Shown piece after piece: positions 20,601 through 30,779 of a stretch of DNA of 64,000 nt (its first letter is position 1; each line of letters begins with the position of its first letter). Position numbers and translations under genes: made by a program. The notes under the pieces were generated by a model. The model did not search any database, had not been told where the DNA came from, and worked only from the letters and a program-made list of their open reading frames with translations. This stretch comes from Pseudomonadota bacterium. Lineage in GTDB: Bacteria; Pseudomonadota; Gammaproteobacteria; Xanthomonadales; Rhodanobacteraceae. The stretch spans positions 20,774-84,773 of the forward strand of contig JAJYSM010000003.1 of assembly GCA_021793575.1 (NCBI GenBank). Direction: 5' to 3'.

Positions 20601-21032
20601 ATGCTGGCGCTGATCGAGACGGCGCTGGACAAGCGCCGCGTCACCTACCAGCTCCTCACCGGGCAGACCCCCGCGAAAGATCGCGGCGCGCTGGTGAAGC
20701 GCTTCCAGAGCGGCGCCGTGCCGGTGTTCCTGATCAGCCTGAAGGCCGGCGGCGTCGGCCTCAACCTCACCGCCGCCGACACCGTGATCCACTACGACCC
20801 GTGGTGGAACCCGGCGGTGGAGGCGCAGGCCACCGACCGCGCCCACCGCATCGGCCAGGACAAGCCGGTGTTCGTCTACCGGCTGATCTGCGCCGGCACG
20901 GTGGAGGAAAAAATCCAGGCCATGCAGGGGCGCAAGGCCGAACTCGCCCGCGCCGTGCTCGAAGGCGGCGGCGCCACCCGGCAGCTGCGTTTCGACGAGG
21001 GCGACCTGGCGGAGCTGTTTGCGCCGCTGTGA
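17643..21032 (+). CDS. SWI2/SNF2 family DEAD-box helicase with SWIM zinc finger
   Basis: A bacterial RapA/SNF2-like ATPase of about 1129 residues. An N-terminal SWIM zinc finger (CDCSCP ... CKHAAA, residues about 80-100) is followed by a long linker domain typical of bacterial SNF2 proteins. The Walker A motif is in DDMGLGKT (about 690), the DEAQ box in LVLDEAQAIKN, and the helicase C domain runs from about 960 with LLFSQFTEML, and ends in the SNF2 signature AHRIGQDKPV. It probably remodels nucleoprotein or RNA polymerase complexes; the client is unknown. Several in-frame starts exist (17583 to 17643); MSTLTLQEV is chosen because the extension is not protein-like. Confidence 0.9.
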   Translation: MSTLTLQEVLDQRAWEDTFDDRTFARAAVYYRKGHVVELRHQPGERVNVLIGAVRGSQRQPYRCTIQLQVANDQLSLDCDCSCPVGLDCKHAAALMMMATATPCEFWPGGPAPVPAPGWMKTPKTAPTARPPDELAEWTRWLRQLERLRQPELEAQPERQFGVLLRAHQHGTPPGLLVNPAWLRPGLSTSGKAKPGGNLVDPQPLRLDPRHGPVPTPPGGWPPEVVPALALLLQEQHSQAVGQSWIAVHAAYQESALATVLAHYPAYHERGAVPLSRGEPLPLQLQWSDQADGSQRLQATVMAGSGVQLLRGHRLWYVLPKPRQFGLVKGDAGLIAALDEAPPLLPEQVPALRHLLQQSTGTTLPPPNERAPLQVINAPPVPVLQLRMLNTVPARGKPAVALGIARLAFDYDAIRLPADTPQRHVRRLHGSRVLEIHRQLTAEAQAEQRLQRAGLNAVGWHSDSRGISSRLTRPDDLLLQPHPNQAALPASAWQPVLEQLAADGFRIEYADDFPRQRQVAIEQWHADVQAAGQHWFDVSLGIDVAGERIDLLPLLRRMLNDPAFPRVAPAREKKDASWRIALDEIRSVEIPLSRLRALIEPLLEWLEGDGALRLHRTRADALLAMADSTQLSWRGGELLRAQLDLLPTASRDARAPKGFKATLRPYQREGLAWLDFLGAAGLGGILADDMGLGKTVQVLAHILGEKQRGRLGQPALVVAPTSLVGNWRDEAARFAPALKVLVIHGADRADRYDAIAAHDLVITTYPLLPRDREQLLAQRFALLVLDEAQAIKNASSQAAQVVREIPATRRLAMTGTPLENHLGELWAQFDAVEPGLLGSQRQFVKLYRTPIEKHADADRQQRLNRRIGPLLLRRRKDDVLTDLPAKTEIVRMLELAGDQRALYETLRLAQHERVQQAVRERGLAQSGIIVLDALLKLRQACCDPRLVKLASAKKIQASAKLDALLELLDGLLGEGRRVLLFSQFTEMLALIETALDKRRVTYQLLTGQTPAKDRGALVKRFQSGAVPVFLISLKAGGVGLNLTAADTVIHYDPWWNPAVEAQATDRAHRIGQDKPVFVYRLICAGTVEEKIQAMQGRKAELARAVLEGGGATRQLRFDEGDLAELFAPL

Positions 21033-21066
21033 TCATGGCGACCATGATCCGCCGAGCACCGCCGCC

Positions 21067-21516
21067 ATGGCCCGGGCCGAATCAGCGAAACCAGTCGCAG
21101 CCACCGTCCACTGGTTCAAGCTCACCCTCAACGGCATCCGGCCACTGATCCGACGCCGCATCGAACTGCTCAGCGACGCCAGCTTCCGGGATCTGCACGG
21201 CGCCATCCACGACGCCATGGGCTGGGAAGACATGTACCTGCACGAGTTCCGCATCGGCCTGCTGCACGACAGCGTGCGCATCGGCATCCCGCTGGACGAC
21301 GGCTCAGGCCGGTTCGATGACACCTGCCTCGCCGGTGGGAAGGTGCCGATCGCCACCCACTTCGCCGCACCGGGCGCGCGCCGCGTCTACCTCTACGACT
21401 TCGGCGACGACTGGAGCCAGCAGGTGCGGCTCGAAGCGAGCCTGCCGCACGAGGCCGGGGTGCGATACCCGAGCTTTCAGCCAGTGACCCTCGCAAACGC
21501 AACGCGTCAATCGTGA
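21067..21516 (+). CDS. pRiA4b ORF-3-like protein, C-terminally shortened
   Basis: A 149-residue protein of the plasmid pRiA4b ORF-3 family (PF07929), recognised by FKLTLNGIRPLIRRRIEL, DLHGAIHDAMGWEDMYLHEF and VYLYDFGDDWSQQVRLE. The family normally continues past VRYP into a Cys-rich segment with a conserved CGG. Here the match stops at GVRYP and nine or so unrelated residues follow before the stop, so the C-terminus is probably lost by a deletion. The family is common on plasmids and near mobile DNA; its function is not known. The end overlaps the convergent PepSY-like gene by ten bases. Confidence 0.7.
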   Translation: MARAESAKPVAATVHWFKLTLNGIRPLIRRRIELLSDASFRDLHGAIHDAMGWEDMYLHEFRIGLLHDSVRIGIPLDDGSGRFDDTCLAGGKVPIATHFAAPGARRVYLYDFGDDWSQQVRLEASLPHEAGVRYPSFQPVTLANATRQS

Positions 21517-22010
21517 GACTTGGCCACCACGCTGCCATCGTTCGGATCGACCAGCAGATCGACGTCGTCGCCTCGCGCAGTCTTGGCGTCAGCGCGCCAC
21601 AGACCGCCATCGAACTCCACCTCCTTGACGTTCTGATAGCCCGCCGCAGCCAGCTTGGCCTTGACCTCGTCTGCGTTGAGTCTGGACGGCGCATCGGCCG
21701 GATATACCCTGCCGTTGACCGGGCCGACCGCGAGCTTGGACCATGTCTTGTTGCCGCCGCGGGCCTTGCTGCGCCATACACCGCCCTTGAACTCCAGGCC
21801 CTTCACTTCCTTGTAGCCGGCGCTGGCGATCGCGCTTTTGATGGCGTCCTCGCTCAACGCTCCAGCGGGCGGTCGGGTTGTCCACGTGGTCACCGTGGTA
21901 GTGGTCTGGATGGCGCGTGTGGTCGCTTGTGCGGCGGCAGGAACAGCCTGCGCCAGGGTAACCGAGCAAACCGACAATCCAATCAACAGGGGAAGCATGC
22001 GCTTGATCAT
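21507..22010 (-). CDS. Secreted PepSY-like repeat protein
   Basis: A 167-residue exported protein: signal peptide (MIKRMLPLLIGLSVCS...QA) then a Thr-rich linker and two related repeats of about 45 residues. Each repeat starts with an amphipathic helix (EDAIKSAIASAGYKEV and ADEVKAKLAAAGYQNV), then a strand with FKGGVWRSKA or FDGGLWRADA, and ends with a VDPNDGSVV-type turn. This pattern is that of PepSY domains, which bind or inhibit proteases in the periplasm. Identification rests on pattern rather than close similarity. It stands alone. Confidence 0.65.
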   Translation of the reverse strand: MIKRMLPLLIGLSVCSVTLAQAVPAAAQATTRAIQTTTTVTTWTTRPPAGALSEDAIKSAIASAGYKEVKGLEFKGGVWRSKARGGNKTWSKLAVGPVNGRVYPADAPSRLNADEVKAKLAAAGYQNVKEVEFDGGLWRADAKTARGDDVDLLVDPNDGSVVAKSHD

Positions 22011-22607
22011 GGTGAAGTCCTTCTGGTGCTAGTTCGAAATAGTGTCGCCAGCTTGCGCGGGCGTCGTTCAAAACCGGTGTGCGTAGGCGGCTGATACTCA
22101 GCGCCGACTCACCCAGTCGCATGGAACCATCATGTCCGGAACGACGGCGTGAAAACGCGCGCACCCCGCAGCGCCGCCTGGACGCGCGGCTGCAAGGCTG
22201 CCGTTGTCGCAGCGCGCGAATTCAACTCGCCGCCGCCGTCCGCTCCTGGCCTTGGGTGGCCCTTGCGGCTCCGCTGACGGCCCGGTGTTCCGCTCAACTG
22301 CACCGATCTGCCCACTGCGTAGCCGAACCACGATTGGCCATCCATACGCATCGACCAACCCGGATGGATGCATGGCCGTGATCCGTCCACGGTGGATGTA
22401 AAACTGGTCCACTCCGCGTTCGGCATCTCCACGAGCTGACAAAACCGGGCCATCAACAAGCTGGCCTGGTCAGCGCTCGACCTCCGCCCGGTCGCCCGGT
22501 GTTTGCTGAGCGCGGGCGCATGATCCCGAAGCCGAAGGGCATCGGCCATCCAGCGCTCCGGCATCGCTTGCTTGCTCAAGCCACGCTCGGCGCGAACGGC
22601 ATAGGTG
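22011..22607. other. Low-information region, probable decayed coding sequence
   Basis: About 600 bp without a convincing gene. On the minus strand an open frame continues beyond the stop of the short signal-peptide ORF at 22608-22700, in another frame (about 22130-22610), with plausible protein-like text such as QLVEMPNAEWTSF and GWSMRMDGQSWFGY. I read this as the body of a frameshifted secreted protein gene, but no family is recognised. Confidence 0.35.
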
Positions 22608-22700
22608 TCAAGTCCCGGTGGGATGATCATCCGTCTGTACTGCCATTGCTGCGGTGGACAGCAGCACAGCGCACGCACCCAAAATAAGTTTCGTTTTCAT
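22608..22700 (-). pseudogene. Signal-peptide fragment of a broken secreted protein gene
   Basis: A 30-codon ORF (MKTKLILGACAVLLSTAAMA then VQTDDHPTGT) preceded by GAGGGA at good spacing. The signal peptide is textbook, but the frame stops ten residues after the likely cleavage site, while a neighbouring frame stays open for about 480 bases. This suggests one frameshift in a former exported protein. It could instead be a genuine short peptide. Confidence 0.4.
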
Positions 22701-23164
22701 GAAATGTCCCTCGCGAATGCCGAGCTTGTGGCGGCACCACAGGTCAAAGACAGCGGCAGATGTCTGCGCACGCACTCACCCGCAGGCGAGGCCGTACTCA
22801 AGGCATGGCTACTGTGGATGCAGCATGGTGAGCCGCCGACGCGCGGCTCCGCTCGCCGCTCAGCGTCATGGCTTGTGGCTCATGCGTCGTGGGGGACGCC
22901 GTCGACTGCGCGCCGTGCTCCGGCAACGCCGGGTACGGCGGCCAGCCCGGCGACGGCGAAGCGCTTGATGACGCGCTCCACCAGGGAACGTATCGCGCAC
23001 AGGCTGCGCGCGATCAGGCGCTGACTGAGGCTTCGTTCACATGCAGGTGAACCAGAATCTATGCAACGGGAGTCGAACGCGATGATCCTTGGCGCCCACA
23101 GCACCGGCTTCAGTCTGCGACGCATGACGCTCTTCTCCTGCCTGGCGCCGGAGTCTCGAACGCT
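22701..23164. other. Region without recognised gene upstream of the glnA terminator
   Basis: About 460 bp. A minus-strand frame (22880-23176) contains SLVERVIKRFA, which faintly recalls the C-terminal part of IS5-type transposases, but the rest gives no support. Otherwise nothing was seen. Confidence 0.3.
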
Positions 23165-23204
23165 ACAGACAAGCACGGGCGCCGAGGCGCCCGTGCTTGT
23201 CTGT
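23165..23204 (-). terminator. Hairpin terminator of glnA
   Basis: Perfect 18-bp inverted repeat (arms 23165-23182 and 23187-23204, loop CGAG), 20 bases after the glnA stop codon. There is no T-run, so it acts as a strong stem or mRNA-stabilising end rather than a textbook intrinsic terminator. Confidence 0.7.
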
Positions 23205-23223
23205 CCTCGCGCTGTCGCCGCGA

Positions 23224-24633
23224 TCAGATCGCGTAGTACATCTGAAACTCCAGCGGGTGCGTGCTGGCGCGGTAGCGGGTGACTTCCTTCATCTTCACTT
23301 CGATGTAAGCGTCGATGAAGTCATCGGTGAACACACCGCCGGCCTTGAGGAAGTCGCGATCCTTGTCCAGCGCCTCCAGCGCCTGGTCGAGGCTGGAGCA
23401 CACCTGCGGAATGTTCTTCTCCTCTTCCGGCGGCAGGTCGTACAGATCCTTGTCAGCCGGCGCGCCGGGGTCGATCTTGTTGAGGATGCCGTCGAGGCCA
23501 GCCATCATCAGCGCGGTGAAGGTGAGGTAGCCGGACTGCATCGGATCGGGGAAGCGCACCTCGATGCGCCGACCCTTGGGGCTGGCCACGTACGGGATGC
23601 GGCAGCTGGCCGAGCGGTTGCGCGCGGAGTACGCCAGCATCACCGGCGCCTCGAAGCCCGGCACCAGCCGCTTGTAGCTGTTGGTGGTGGAGTTGGCGAA
23701 CGCGTTGATCGCCTTGGCATGCTTGAAGATGCCGCCGATGTACCACAGCGCGGTCTGCGACAGGCCGCCGTAGAGGTCGCCGGCGAACAGGTTGGTGCCG
23801 TCCTTGGACAGCGACTGGTGCACGTGCATGCCGCTGCCGTTGTCGCCGACGATCGGCTTGGGCATGAAGGTGACGGTCTTGCCGTTCTGGTGCGCCACGT
23901 TCTTCACCACGTACTTCATGGTGATCAGCTCGTCGGCCTTCTTCACCAGCGTGTTGAACTTGACGCCGATCTCGCACTGGCCGGCGTTGGCCACTTCGTG
24001 ATGGTGCACTTCGACCGTCTGGCCGAGCGATTCGAGCACTTTGCACATGTCGGCGCGCAGGTCGCCCAGCGAATCGACCGGGCTGACCGGAAAATAGCCG
24101 CCCTTCACGCCCGGCCGGTGGCCGCTGTTGCCTTCGTCGTACTTGTTGCGCGAGGACCAGGCCGCTTCCTCAGACTCGATCTCGTAGAACACGCGGCCCA
24201 TGTCGTTCTGCCAGCGCACCGAGTCGAAGATGAAGAATTCCGGCTCCGGACCGAAGTACGCGGTGTCGGCGATCCCGGTGGATTTGAGGAACGCCTCGCC
24301 GCGCTTGGCGATCGAGCGCGGGTCGCGACCATAGGCCTGCATGGTGCTCGGCTCCAGCACGTCGCAGTGCACGATCAGCTGGGTGTGCGAGCTGAACGGA
24401 TCCAGGTGCGCGGTCGCCGGATCGGGCAGCAACACCATGTCCGACTCGTTGATGCCCTTCCAGCCGGTGATCGACGAGCCGTCGAACATCTTGCCGTCCT
24501 CGAACGTCGACTCGTCGATGGCGTGCGCCGGAAAGGTGACGTGGTGGTGCACGCCGAGCATGTCGGCAAAGCGGAAGTCGACAAACTCGACCTCGTGTTC
24601 CTGAATCAGATCGAGCACTTTCTTGGCGGACAT
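23224..24633 (-). CDS. glnA: Glutamine synthetase type I
   Basis: Assimilates ammonium: glutamate, NH4+ and ATP give glutamine. The 469-residue length equals the E. coli dodecameric enzyme. Signatures: [14 protein letters not shown] near the start, [41 protein letters not shown] and [11 protein letters not shown]. The adenylylation loop [11 protein letters not shown] keeps its Tyr, so GlnE control is expected. The start MSAKKVL is chosen over a longer frame because the sigma-54 promoter lies inside the extension and GAGG precedes this ATG. Confidence 0.97.
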   Translation of the reverse strand: MSAKKVLDLIQEHEVEFVDFRFADMLGVHHHVTFPAHAIDESTFEDGKMFDGSSITGWKGINESDMVLLPDPATAHLDPFSSHTQLIVHCDVLEPSTMQAYGRDPRSIAKRGEAFLKSTGIADTAYFGPEPEFFIFDSVRWQNDMGRVFYEIESEEAAWSSRNKYDEGNSGHRPGVKGGYFPVSPVDSLGDLRADMCKVLESLGQTVEVHHHEVANAGQCEIGVKFNTLVKKADELITMKYVVKNVAHQNGKTVTFMPKPIVGDNGSGMHVHQSLSKDGTNLFAGDLYGGLSQTALWYIGGIFKHAKAINAFANSTTNSYKRLVPGFEAPVMLAYSARNRSASCRIPYVASPKGRRIEVRFPDPMQSGYLTFTALMMAGLDGILNKIDPGAPADKDLYDLPPEEEKNIPQVCSSLDQALEALDKDRDFLKAGGVFTDDFIDAYIEVKMKEVTRYRASTHPLEFQMYYAI

Positions 24634-24667
24634 AACGCAACCTCGGACGTGGGTGATAGCCGGTTTT

Positions 24668-24683
24668 AGCAAGCCTCATGCCA
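24668..24683 (-). promoter_or_regulatory. Sigma-54 promoter of glnA
   Basis: On the minus strand TGGCATGAGGCTTGCT matches the -24/-12 consensus TGGCAYRNNNNTTGCW at every defined position. Transcription would start near 24658, giving a leader of about 25 bases to the glnA ATG. Confidence 0.85.
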
Positions 24684-24775
24684 TAACGTGAAAGCGCGGG
24701 GCCACAGGCCGTGACGCTTCGGAACCGCGCCGCGGGCTTGGCCTGTCGCATCATGCTCGGGCAATTTCAGGATAG

Positions 24776-24794
24776 TTTGCACCAAATTGTGGCG
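24776..24794. promoter_or_regulatory. Candidate NtrC site upstream of glnA
   Basis: Contains TTTGCACCAAA; TGCACC is one half of the NtrC palindrome (TGCACC-N5-GGTGCA), the other half being poorly kept (GTGGCG). It lies 93 bases upstream of the sigma-54 promoter, the usual enhancer range. The same 11 bases recur upstream of the porin promoter. Confidence 0.55.
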
Positions 24795-24848
24795 TCGCGA
24801 CCACACGGCCAACAGCGGGTTCGCGCAACTGGCACGAACCCGCCGCGA

Positions 24849-26210
24849 TCACGCCTCGTAGGCGCTCTCGCCATGCGAGCTGATATCCAGCCCCTCGCGC
24901 TCGGCCTCGGCGCTGACGCGCAGTCCGAACACCTGCTTGACGATGAAGTAGGCGAGCAGCGAAACCCCGCCGCTCCACGCCAGGGTGATGCCCACGCCGA
25001 GCGCCTGCACGCCGACCTGCTGCGCCATCGTGGTGATGCCGGCGCCGAAGCCGGTGCCGCCCAGGATCGGCGCGCTGAACACGCCGGTCAGGATCGCCCC
25101 GAGGATGCCGCCGACGCCGTGCACGCCGAACACGTCGAGCGCGTCGTCCGCCTTGAGGATCTTCTTCAGCCCGGTCACGCCCCAGACGCACGCCGCGCTG
25201 GCCAGCGCGCCGATGGCGATGGCGCCCATCGGGCCGACCGTGCCGCAGGCCGGGGTGATGGCGACCAGTCCCGCCACGGCGCCGGAGGCGCCGCCCACCA
25301 TCGAGGGCTTGCCCTTGGTGATGGCCTCGACCGCCAGCCACGACAGCACCGCCGCCGCCGTCGCCACCATCGTGTTGATGAAGGCCAGCCCCGCGCCGCC
25401 GTTGGCCTCCAGGTTGGAGCCGGCATTGAAGCCGAACCAGCCCACCCACAGCAGCGACGCGCCGATCATGGTGAAGGTCACGCTGTGCGGCTTCATCGAC
25501 TCGCGGCCCAGGCCGAGGCGCGGCCCGAGCATGTAGGCGCCGACCAGGCCGGCGATACCGGCGTTGATGTGCACCACCGTGCCGCCGGCGAAATCCAGCA
25601 CGCCCCTGGCGAACATGAAACCGCTCGGCCCGTACCACACCATGTGGGCGATCGGCAGATAGGCGAAGGTGAACCACAGCGCGGTGAACGCCAGCACCGC
25701 GCGGAAGCGCACCCGCTCGGCCAGCGCGCCGACGATCAGCGCACAGGTGATGCCGGCAAAGGTGGCCTGGAACATCACGAACACGTATTCCGGCAGGCCC
25801 ACGCCGGCGCTGAAGGTAGCCGCCAGCGAGTCCTTGGTGATGCCCTTGAGGAAGAGTTTGTCGAAATTGCCGATGAAGGCATTGCCGCCGTTGAACGCCA
25901 GCGTGTAGCCGTAGATCACCCACAGCACCACGATCATCGAGAACACCGTCATCACCTGCATCAGCATCGACAGCACGTTCTTGGAGCGCAACAGACCGCC
26001 GTAGAACAGCGCCAGCCCCGGCACCGTCATCATCAACACCAGCAACGTGGAGGTCAGCATCCACGCCACATCGCCCTTGTGCATCACCAGCGGTGGCGCC
26101 GCCACGGCGGCCTGCGCCCACGCCAGCGGCGCGAGCAGACTCAGCAGCAGGCCGATGGCGAGGATGGCCCAGCCCTTGCGCATGTCACGAAACAACTTGA
26201 TGTCTTTCAT
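24849..26210 (-). CDS. amtB: Ammonium transporter
   Basis: An inner-membrane Amt/Rh channel of 453 residues with a cleavable signal-like N-terminus (WAILAIGLLLSLLAPLAWAQ) and about 11 further membrane segments. The twin pore histidines lie in GGTVVHINAG and DVFGVHGVGG, and the family motif is FAGGTVVHINAGIAGLVGA. It imports ammonium at low external concentration and is closed by GlnK binding. It is directly downstream of glnK (21 bases), the conserved glnK-amtB arrangement. Confidence 0.96.
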   Translation of the reverse strand: MKDIKLFRDMRKGWAILAIGLLLSLLAPLAWAQAAVAAPPLVMHKGDVAWMLTSTLLVLMMTVPGLALFYGGLLRSKNVLSMLMQVMTVFSMIVVLWVIYGYTLAFNGGNAFIGNFDKLFLKGITKDSLAATFSAGVGLPEYVFVMFQATFAGITCALIVGALAERVRFRAVLAFTALWFTFAYLPIAHMVWYGPSGFMFARGVLDFAGGTVVHINAGIAGLVGAYMLGPRLGLGRESMKPHSVTFTMIGASLLWVGWFGFNAGSNLEANGGAGLAFINTMVATAAAVLSWLAVEAITKGKPSMVGGASGAVAGLVAITPACGTVGPMGAIAIGALASAACVWGVTGLKKILKADDALDVFGVHGVGGILGAILTGVFSAPILGGTGFGAGITTMAQQVGVQALGVGITLAWSGGVSLLAYFIVKQVFGLRVSAEAEREGLDISSHGESAYEA

Positions 26211-26231
26211 GGAAACCTCACGGGATTCGAG

Positions 26232-27906
<1,675 letters not shown>

Positions 27907-28170
27907 CACGGGCCTCCTGCAACCGCTTCGGTTTGGAGGCTGAAAAAGTGGGCGCTGCCTGGTGCAGGTCTGGCCGATGAACATCCTGTGGCTGCGGCGG
28001 CGCGAATGGCGCGGGAGACTGCTGCCTTGATCGACCGGCACACAGACACAGCGGACACATCCGCAACCTTCGCCGGCATATCGGCATTGACGAACGGAGG
28101 CACAGACAAGGGTCGTACATCGCTTCATCGACTTGGCTCCAGTTGAGATCAGGAGTAGCTCGATGGGTTT

Positions 28171-28186
28171 AGCAAGACCGGTGCCA
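28171..28186 (-). promoter_or_regulatory. Sigma-54 promoter of the porin-glnK-amtB unit
   Basis: On the minus strand TGGCACCGGTCTTGCT matches TGGCAYRNNNNTTGCW at all defined positions but one. It is read towards the porin gene. Confidence 0.75.
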
Positions 28187-28277
28187 TGCAATTACATTAA
28201 TGAATACAATACGTTGGGTTGAACCAGTGGCCCGACTCATGCTGCATTGCATCATTCAAGAGCAAGAGGCTGAGCGA

Positions 28278-28288
28278 TTTGCACCAAA
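28278..28288. promoter_or_regulatory. Candidate NtrC half-site upstream of the porin promoter
   Basis: TTTGCACCAAA, identical to the 11 bases found upstream of glnA and placed 92 bases upstream of the sigma-54 promoter here (93 at glnA). Confidence 0.5.
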
Positions 28289-28422
28289 CCCGCCAACCGG
28301 AAAGTGGAGCGGATGCACCGGTCTGCCGATTGCCCACGGAATAATCATGCCGTGCCGCGCAGGCAGTAAACTGCTGCGCTTTGCCGTAACCCTCGCGCCA
28401 TCTACCCCGGACCCGCCAACCC

Positions 28423-29223
28423 GTGAGCGATCTCATTCGCGTCATCCTGCTCGGCATCATCGAAGGCATCACCGAGTTCCTGCCCATCTCCAGCACCGGA
28501 CATTTGCTGATCGCCGAAAAATTCGGCCTCGGCGCGCGTTCGGATCTGTTCAACGTGGGCATCCAGGCGGGCGCGATCCTGGCGGTAACGATGGTGTACT
28601 GGTCGCGCATCTGGCAGTTGTTCACGCAGTGGCGCGTGCCGGCCAACCGCGATTACCTGCTGAAGCTGTTCGTCAGCTTCATGATCACCAGCGCGATCGG
28701 TGCGGTGGTGGTCATGCATTTCCACTTCAAGCTGCCCGCCACGGTGACCCCGATCGCGTGGGCGCTGGTGCTCGGCGGCGTGTGGATGATCGCGGCCGAA
28801 CAGCTGGCCGCGCGCCAGCCCGATCGCAGCGAAGTCACCTGGCGAGTGGCGATCCTGGTCGGCATCGCGCAGATGGTGGCCGGTATCTTTCCCGGCACCT
28901 CGCGCTCGTCGGCGACCATCTTCACCGCCATGCTGGCGGGTACCAGCAACCGCGCCGCGGCCACCGAGTTCGCTTTCCTGGTGGGCATCCCCACCATGTA
29001 CGCCGCCACCGGCTACGAGCTGCTGAAAGTGCTCAAGGACGGCGGCGCGGCCAGCGAGGACTGGACCGCGCTGGCGGTGGGCTTCGTGGTCTCGGCGATC
29101 GTCGCGTTCATCGCCATCAAGTGGCTGCTCGGCTATATCCGCAGCCACCGTTTCACCGCGTTCTCGATCTACCGCATCGCGCTCGGTATCGCGCTGCTGT
29201 GGCTGATGCCGGCAGGCGCGTAA
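28423..29223 (+). CDS. uppP: Undecaprenyl-diphosphatase
   Basis: A 266-residue inner-membrane phosphatase (BacA/UppP family) that recycles undecaprenyl diphosphate to the monophosphate for cell-wall synthesis; overexpression gives bacitracin resistance. Signatures: GIIEGITEFLPISSTGHL near the start and PGTSRSSATI in the second catalytic region, both intact. Hydrophobic throughout. It starts with GTG (MSDLIRV). Length fits the family. Confidence 0.95.
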   Translation: MSDLIRVILLGIIEGITEFLPISSTGHLLIAEKFGLGARSDLFNVGIQAGAILAVTMVYWSRIWQLFTQWRVPANRDYLLKLFVSFMITSAIGAVVVMHFHFKLPATVTPIAWALVLGGVWMIAAEQLAARQPDRSEVTWRVAILVGIAQMVAGIFPGTSRSSATIFTAMLAGTSNRAAATEFAFLVGIPTMYAATGYELLKVLKDGGAASEDWTALAVGFVVSAIVAFIAIKWLLGYIRSHRFTAFSIYRIALGIALLWLMPAGA

Positions 29224-29250
29224 GCCCGCGCACGGCCGCGCGCTGCAGGC

Positions 29251-30441
29251 TCAGCGTGCCACGATCATCGCGAACCAGCGCCAGCCGCGCACGCGCTCGG
29301 TGACCAGCTTGGCGCAGGTCAGCATCGGCACCGCCAGCAGTGCGCCGGGCACGCCCCACAACCAGCTCCATACCAGCAGCCACAGCAGGATCGCGATCGG
29401 GCTCAGGCGCATGCTGCGGCCCTGGATCATCGGCGTGATCAGGTTGCCTTCAAGCACCGTGATGGTCGTGAAGGTCAGCGCCGGCAGAAAGGCGTGCAGC
29501 GTGGCGTCATGGGTGCTGAGCATGCCGACCAGAGCGAGAATGATCGCCGTGCAGATCGCGCCCACGTAGGGAATGAAATTGGCGAACATCGCCACCGTGC
29601 CCCACAACAGCGGGTCGGGCATCTTGTAGACCCACAGCATGGCCGCGGTGAGCGCGCCCAACGCCGCGTTGATCAGCAGCGCCGTGAGCAGGTAGCGCGA
29701 CACCTCGGTCTGGATACCGCGCACGATCACCACCGCGTGCCGCTTGTAGGCAAAGCCCGGGGTGATTTCCACCAGCCGGCGCAGCATCGAGTCGCCGTAC
29801 ACCAAAAAGAAGAACACCAGCAGCATCACCCCGAGCACCGCCGCCAGCACCTTGGGTGCGGTCGACACCACGTCCCAGGCGGTGATCGCCACGGCGGCCG
29901 GCGCCGCGGCGACGGCGCGCGGGTTCTGCGTGTTGACCAGACTCTGGGTGGCGCGGTTGGCCGCCTCCAGCGGCTGGGTCATGCTTTTGAGTTTGGGCAT
30001 GAAGTGGCGGATCGCTGCGGGCGCACCGTGAAACCAGCCGATCGCCGGCTGCGCCAGCAGGCCGATGCCGCCGCCGATGCCCAGCAGCAGGGCGAGCATC
30101 AGTACGCTGGCGCTGAGCCAGCGCGGCAGATGCCAGCGCGTGCCGGCCGCCACCACCGGGTTCAGCGCCAGGCCCAGGAACGCGGCCAGCACCAAGGGAA
30201 TCAGCAGCGCGCGGGTCAGCGTGGCCGTATACATCAGCGCCAGAAACAGCAGCGCGCCGAGCAGCCCGCGCACTGCGCGCAGGTGACGGCGCATGCCGTG
30301 TGTGGTCTGCAGTCCGCGCGCCATCTGCCGCGGCGGATAACCGGGCGCGACCGGTACCAGCACCGCAAGCGGCGGCACCCCGCCGGGTTCCGGCAGGCCC
30401 TCGGACGGCGGCACCGACCGCGTTTCGGGTTCGACGCTCAC
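29251..30441 (-). CDS. AI-2E family transporter (PerM-like)
   Basis: A 396-residue membrane protein of the AI-2E/PerM family (PF01594): N-terminal hydrophobic pair (LALNPVVA region), a soluble middle part, and the conserved C-terminal core NFIPYVGAICTAIILALVG followed by PMIQGRSMRLSP and LWGVPGALLAVP. Members include TqsA-type autoinducer-2 exporters and Na+/H+ antiporters; the substrate cannot be told. The GTG start overlaps the stop of the upstream small gene (GTGA), so translation is coupled to that cluster. Confidence 0.85.
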   Translation of the reverse strand: MSVEPETRSVPPSEGLPEPGGVPPLAVLVPVAPGYPPRQMARGLQTTHGMRRHLRAVRGLLGALLFLALMYTATLTRALLIPLVLAAFLGLALNPVVAAGTRWHLPRWLSASVLMLALLLGIGGGIGLLAQPAIGWFHGAPAAIRHFMPKLKSMTQPLEAANRATQSLVNTQNPRAVAAAPAAVAITAWDVVSTAPKVLAAVLGVMLLVFFFLVYGDSMLRRLVEITPGFAYKRHAVVIVRGIQTEVSRYLLTALLINAALGALTAAMLWVYKMPDPLLWGTVAMFANFIPYVGAICTAIILALVGMLSTHDATLHAFLPALTFTTITVLEGNLITPMIQGRSMRLSPIAILLWLLVWSWLWGVPGALLAVPMLTCAKLVTERVRGWRWFAMIVAR

Positions 30442-30779
30442 GGCGCGTCGTCGCCTGCTGGCCGGGTGTCCGCGGGCGACTCGCGGCGGCGTTCGGCGGC
30501 GAACGCGGCCGGTCCAAGTTCGGCGATCAGCCGGGTGCCGTAGGCGACCGCCTCGGCAAGGCCGCCGCCGAGCAAGGCACCAAAGCCCGGGATACGCAGC
30601 GGATGCACGTTCAGCCGGCCCAGCACGAAGCCGGCGCCGGCCGCAACGCTCACCGTGCCCAGCGGATGCCGCCGGCTGCGCACCAGCAGCGCGGCGGCGG
30701 ACGGACTCACCGCCAGTCGCGCCGCGCGCATGCGCAGACGGGCCGTGCGCACCCTGGCCAGCCGTTGAAAGATGCTCAT
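30438..30779 (-). CDS. Small YqjK-position protein, hypothetical
   Basis: A 113-residue protein with a basic N-terminal helix (RLARVRTARLRMRAARLA) and a short Gly/Ala-rich hydrophobic region in the middle. I do not recognise a family. It occupies the place that yqjK has after yqjE in E. coli and is translationally coupled at both ends: ATGA with the upstream YqjE-like gene and GTGA with the downstream transporter. Function is unknown; it likely belongs to the same envelope-associated unit. Confidence 0.6.
   Translation of the reverse strand: MSIFQRLARVRTARLRMRAARLAVSPSAAALLVRSRRHPLGTVSVAAGAGFVLGRLNVHPLRIPGFGALLGGGLAEAVAYGTRLIAELGPAAFAAERRRESPADTRPAGDDAP

Larger units (their letters stand above)
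27907..28422. other. Divergent region between the porin and uppP genes
   Basis: A 516-bp gap. The minus strand holds a sigma-54 promoter (28171-28186), giving the porin an untranslated leader of about 250 bases, unusually long. No convincing small gene was found in the leader. The uppP promoter must lie in the right half. Confidence 0.5.

Noticed and set aside
17559..20846. A 1095-codon minus-strand frame opposite the SNF2 helicase
   Set aside because: No domain or signal is recognisable and composition is that of an antisense shadow; the plus strand has all SNF2 motifs.
22880..23176. Possible transposase fragment (SLVERVIKRFA)
   Set aside because: Only about ten residues resemble an IS5-type tail; the surrounding frame has no support and no terminal repeats were found.
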